From assembly GCA_036936605.1 (NCBI GenBank), contig JAUPFV010000002.1:255461305-255525304 (forward strand): a stretch of 64,000 nucleotides of DNA, in the 5' to 3' direction. The first letter of the stretch is position 1, and every line of letters begins with the position of its first letter. This DNA is from Limnanthes douglasii subsp. nivea (taxonomy: Eukaryota > Streptophyta > Magnoliopsida > Brassicales > Limnanthaceae). Below, in pieces: positions 62,281 to 64,000 of this stretch. The position numbers and the translations under genes are program-made. The notes beneath the pieces are model-generated. The model had not been told where the DNA came from. It saw only the letters and a list, made by a program, of their open reading frames with translations, and did not search any database.

Positions 62281-64000
62281 ATACAGATTATTTAGGCATG
62301 TTGTTAGAAAACAACTGACTAAAGTTACCGGTATTTGGAATTGAAATTTTGAAATAATAATAATAATAAATAAATGTATTATTACTAGGTCTCATGGAAG
62401 TATTTAAGTGTAGATAATATTTGGGCTAATGTGTATCTTAAGGGAGGAATCATTAGTCCAATACTTTAGTATTGGGCCCTAATAACCAAATAATGGCTAT
62501 AGCTCCCTGCAGCGGTTAAACCATCAGAGTATAGCAAAAAATTAAAAGACATAGACTAGTTAAGTGACAAGAAGAGACATTAGAAAAGATTAAATAAAGT
62601 AGGTTCAATTGTGAACCTATATACAATTAGTGAATTACATTCACTAACTAGATATATGACCAACTAAACCCTAATTCATTCTATCACACACGTACGACTA
62701 AATATACCACTTCTAGTTTGTCATCTCTCATTTGTCTCTTAGATACTCTCTACAGGTTTTCTTCAGCTAATCTATCGGGTCTACTGTTGCTTCTCATTTA
62801 GAAGTAGTCTATGGAGTAACTAGCCGAGTTGTGGGAAGAATGTCGTCTATTCATATCCATTAATCTGACAATTATTTATGCTCCTTCAGATAAGTGCAGG
62901 ATTGGAAGATGCAAAGTAAAAGTCTAATTGTTCATCTTTAGTATCTCTATGCATGTATGAGTAGTTAGTTACAATCTTGGAAGGATAAAGGGTTTCTAAC
63001 ACTTGTGATTCGTGTATTATAACCAAAACTTGACATCACTGTAATTTGATTACTATGTGTATGAAGTTTAAACCATTGAGTGAGTCTCATAATAATATGG
63101 TTAACAATCGATTCAGTTTAGAAGAAACAACCTTATTTGATTTTCTAATTGTTTGAGACCTAATGCATGTTTGGGTAAAAGAGAACATAGAATTGCATGA
63201 TAGATAGAACATGACTCGACATTTATTGTATATTTCTTTCAATTACACGATTGATTTTTGGAACATTCAGAATAAAACCCTAATTCTAATAATTTTAGGA
63301 TTTTGTTAATTATTCAGAATCGTCAAGGTTCTCCACGATCAAGAGGAGGATTTTCGGTGAACCACCTACAAAATATTGTTATCTTAGGCAAAGTTTGGCT
63401 TCACCAAGATAAAATCCAAAGGTCATCGCAAAAACATGTCCGGTAGAATTATTTTTCTCTTGCTTGTTGTTTGTTGTGCATTGAACCCATTCAGTATAGC
63501 AACAACCAATTCAGACCTTAGTTATGACATATATTGTATGTTTGCATATATATTACAAGAATATATCTATGAGACTGAATGTATCTCTCGATTTGGTTGC
63601 ATGACATGTTTATAGAAAGGACATTTATGATGGTTATTTCATATTTTTTATGTATGTCAAGTTGAGTGTTTTGCTATATGACGTTTATATTTATGTAACT
63701 CCATTATGTGCGCATTGATGATCATCTAGTGATGATAAATGTATGACATTTGAGATGGGACATGATTACCTATTGTCGTGGCACTTGGAGGTTGGGATGT
63801 ACAAGGTGATGTCATACATGCTTAAAAGATCTTTTGCTTCAGGTTATGGAGTTAGATTGACATTCATCTCCATTCGGATATCTAAGAACTCGACGAGATA
63901 TTTTACATTCTCTAACTTCTTCATATTCTCAAAGAGTATTGAAATTTAACGCATATGGTATGATATGTTAAATTAGGCATTTAATAGCATATATATGATT
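62281..64000. other. AT-rich sequence, nothing recognised
   Basis: No gene recognised. A CT-rich, leader-like stretch lies at 62660-62800. The 68-codon plus-strand open frame at 63743-63949 resembles nothing known to me. Confidence 0.35.

Noticed and set aside
62281..64000. A further LTR or copia leader at the right edge
   Set aside because: CT-rich leader-like text is present, but no second copy, PBS or coding motif could be found.

Overview
The window is nuclear DNA of a flowering plant, most likely a eudicot. It is AT-rich, I see no intact host gene, and it is almost entirely a stack of nested retrotransposons. No rRNA, tRNA or CRISPR was seen. The dominant family is the Tat lineage of Ty3/gypsy: gag-pol on one strand, and a long antisense ORF (called aORF here) between pol and the 3' LTR on the other. 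Element letters A-H are my own labels.

Layout. 1-1440: AT-rich DNA with two minisatellites. 1438-8502: decayed gypsy element F (pol, aORF remnant, tandem repeats), with a foldback MITE in its RNase H region. 8503-8811 plus 18994-19134: an old LTR (G) split by element A (8812-18988, minus strand), a nearly complete Tat element. 19135-23443: scrambled G internal remnants. 23444-23755 and 41509-41555: the 5' LTR of old gypsy element D, split by copia element H (23756-40173), a second copia fragment (to about 40495) and a hAT fragment (40508-41508). H is itself split by element B (26828-37343), a complete Tat element whose two 492-bp LTRs look identical. 41556-59250: interior of D, split inside its protease by element C (44257-52841; LTRs, TSD, but a large internal inversion) and inside its integrase by element E (55077-57320; an LTR element carrying host gene fragments). 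60650-62280: decayed L1-like LINE. The rest is AT-rich sequence in which I recognise nothing.

Relative order of events: F, G and D are oldest; H, C, E, A and the hAT fragment entered them; B entered H last. Target-site duplications are visible for A (TTTGT), B (AGATC), C (GCCTC) and probably E.

How the Tat genes work together. A sense transcript from the LTR encodes Gag plus protease, then a single in-frame UAG, then reverse transcriptase, two RNase H-type regions and integrase. The UAG is followed by CAG-UU in A, B and C and by a possible stem-loop, which suggests translational readthrough. An antisense transcript from a separate TATA box upstream of the 3' LTR encodes a roughly 900-960 aa protein from two exons. 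The 77-78 bp intron sits at the same place and phase in A and B.

The most interesting items are this conserved spliced antisense gene, the readthrough signal, the inverted element C, and element E, whose interior joins fragments resembling the exosome nuclease RRP44/DIS3, eIF4A and an asparagine-synthetase-like protein.
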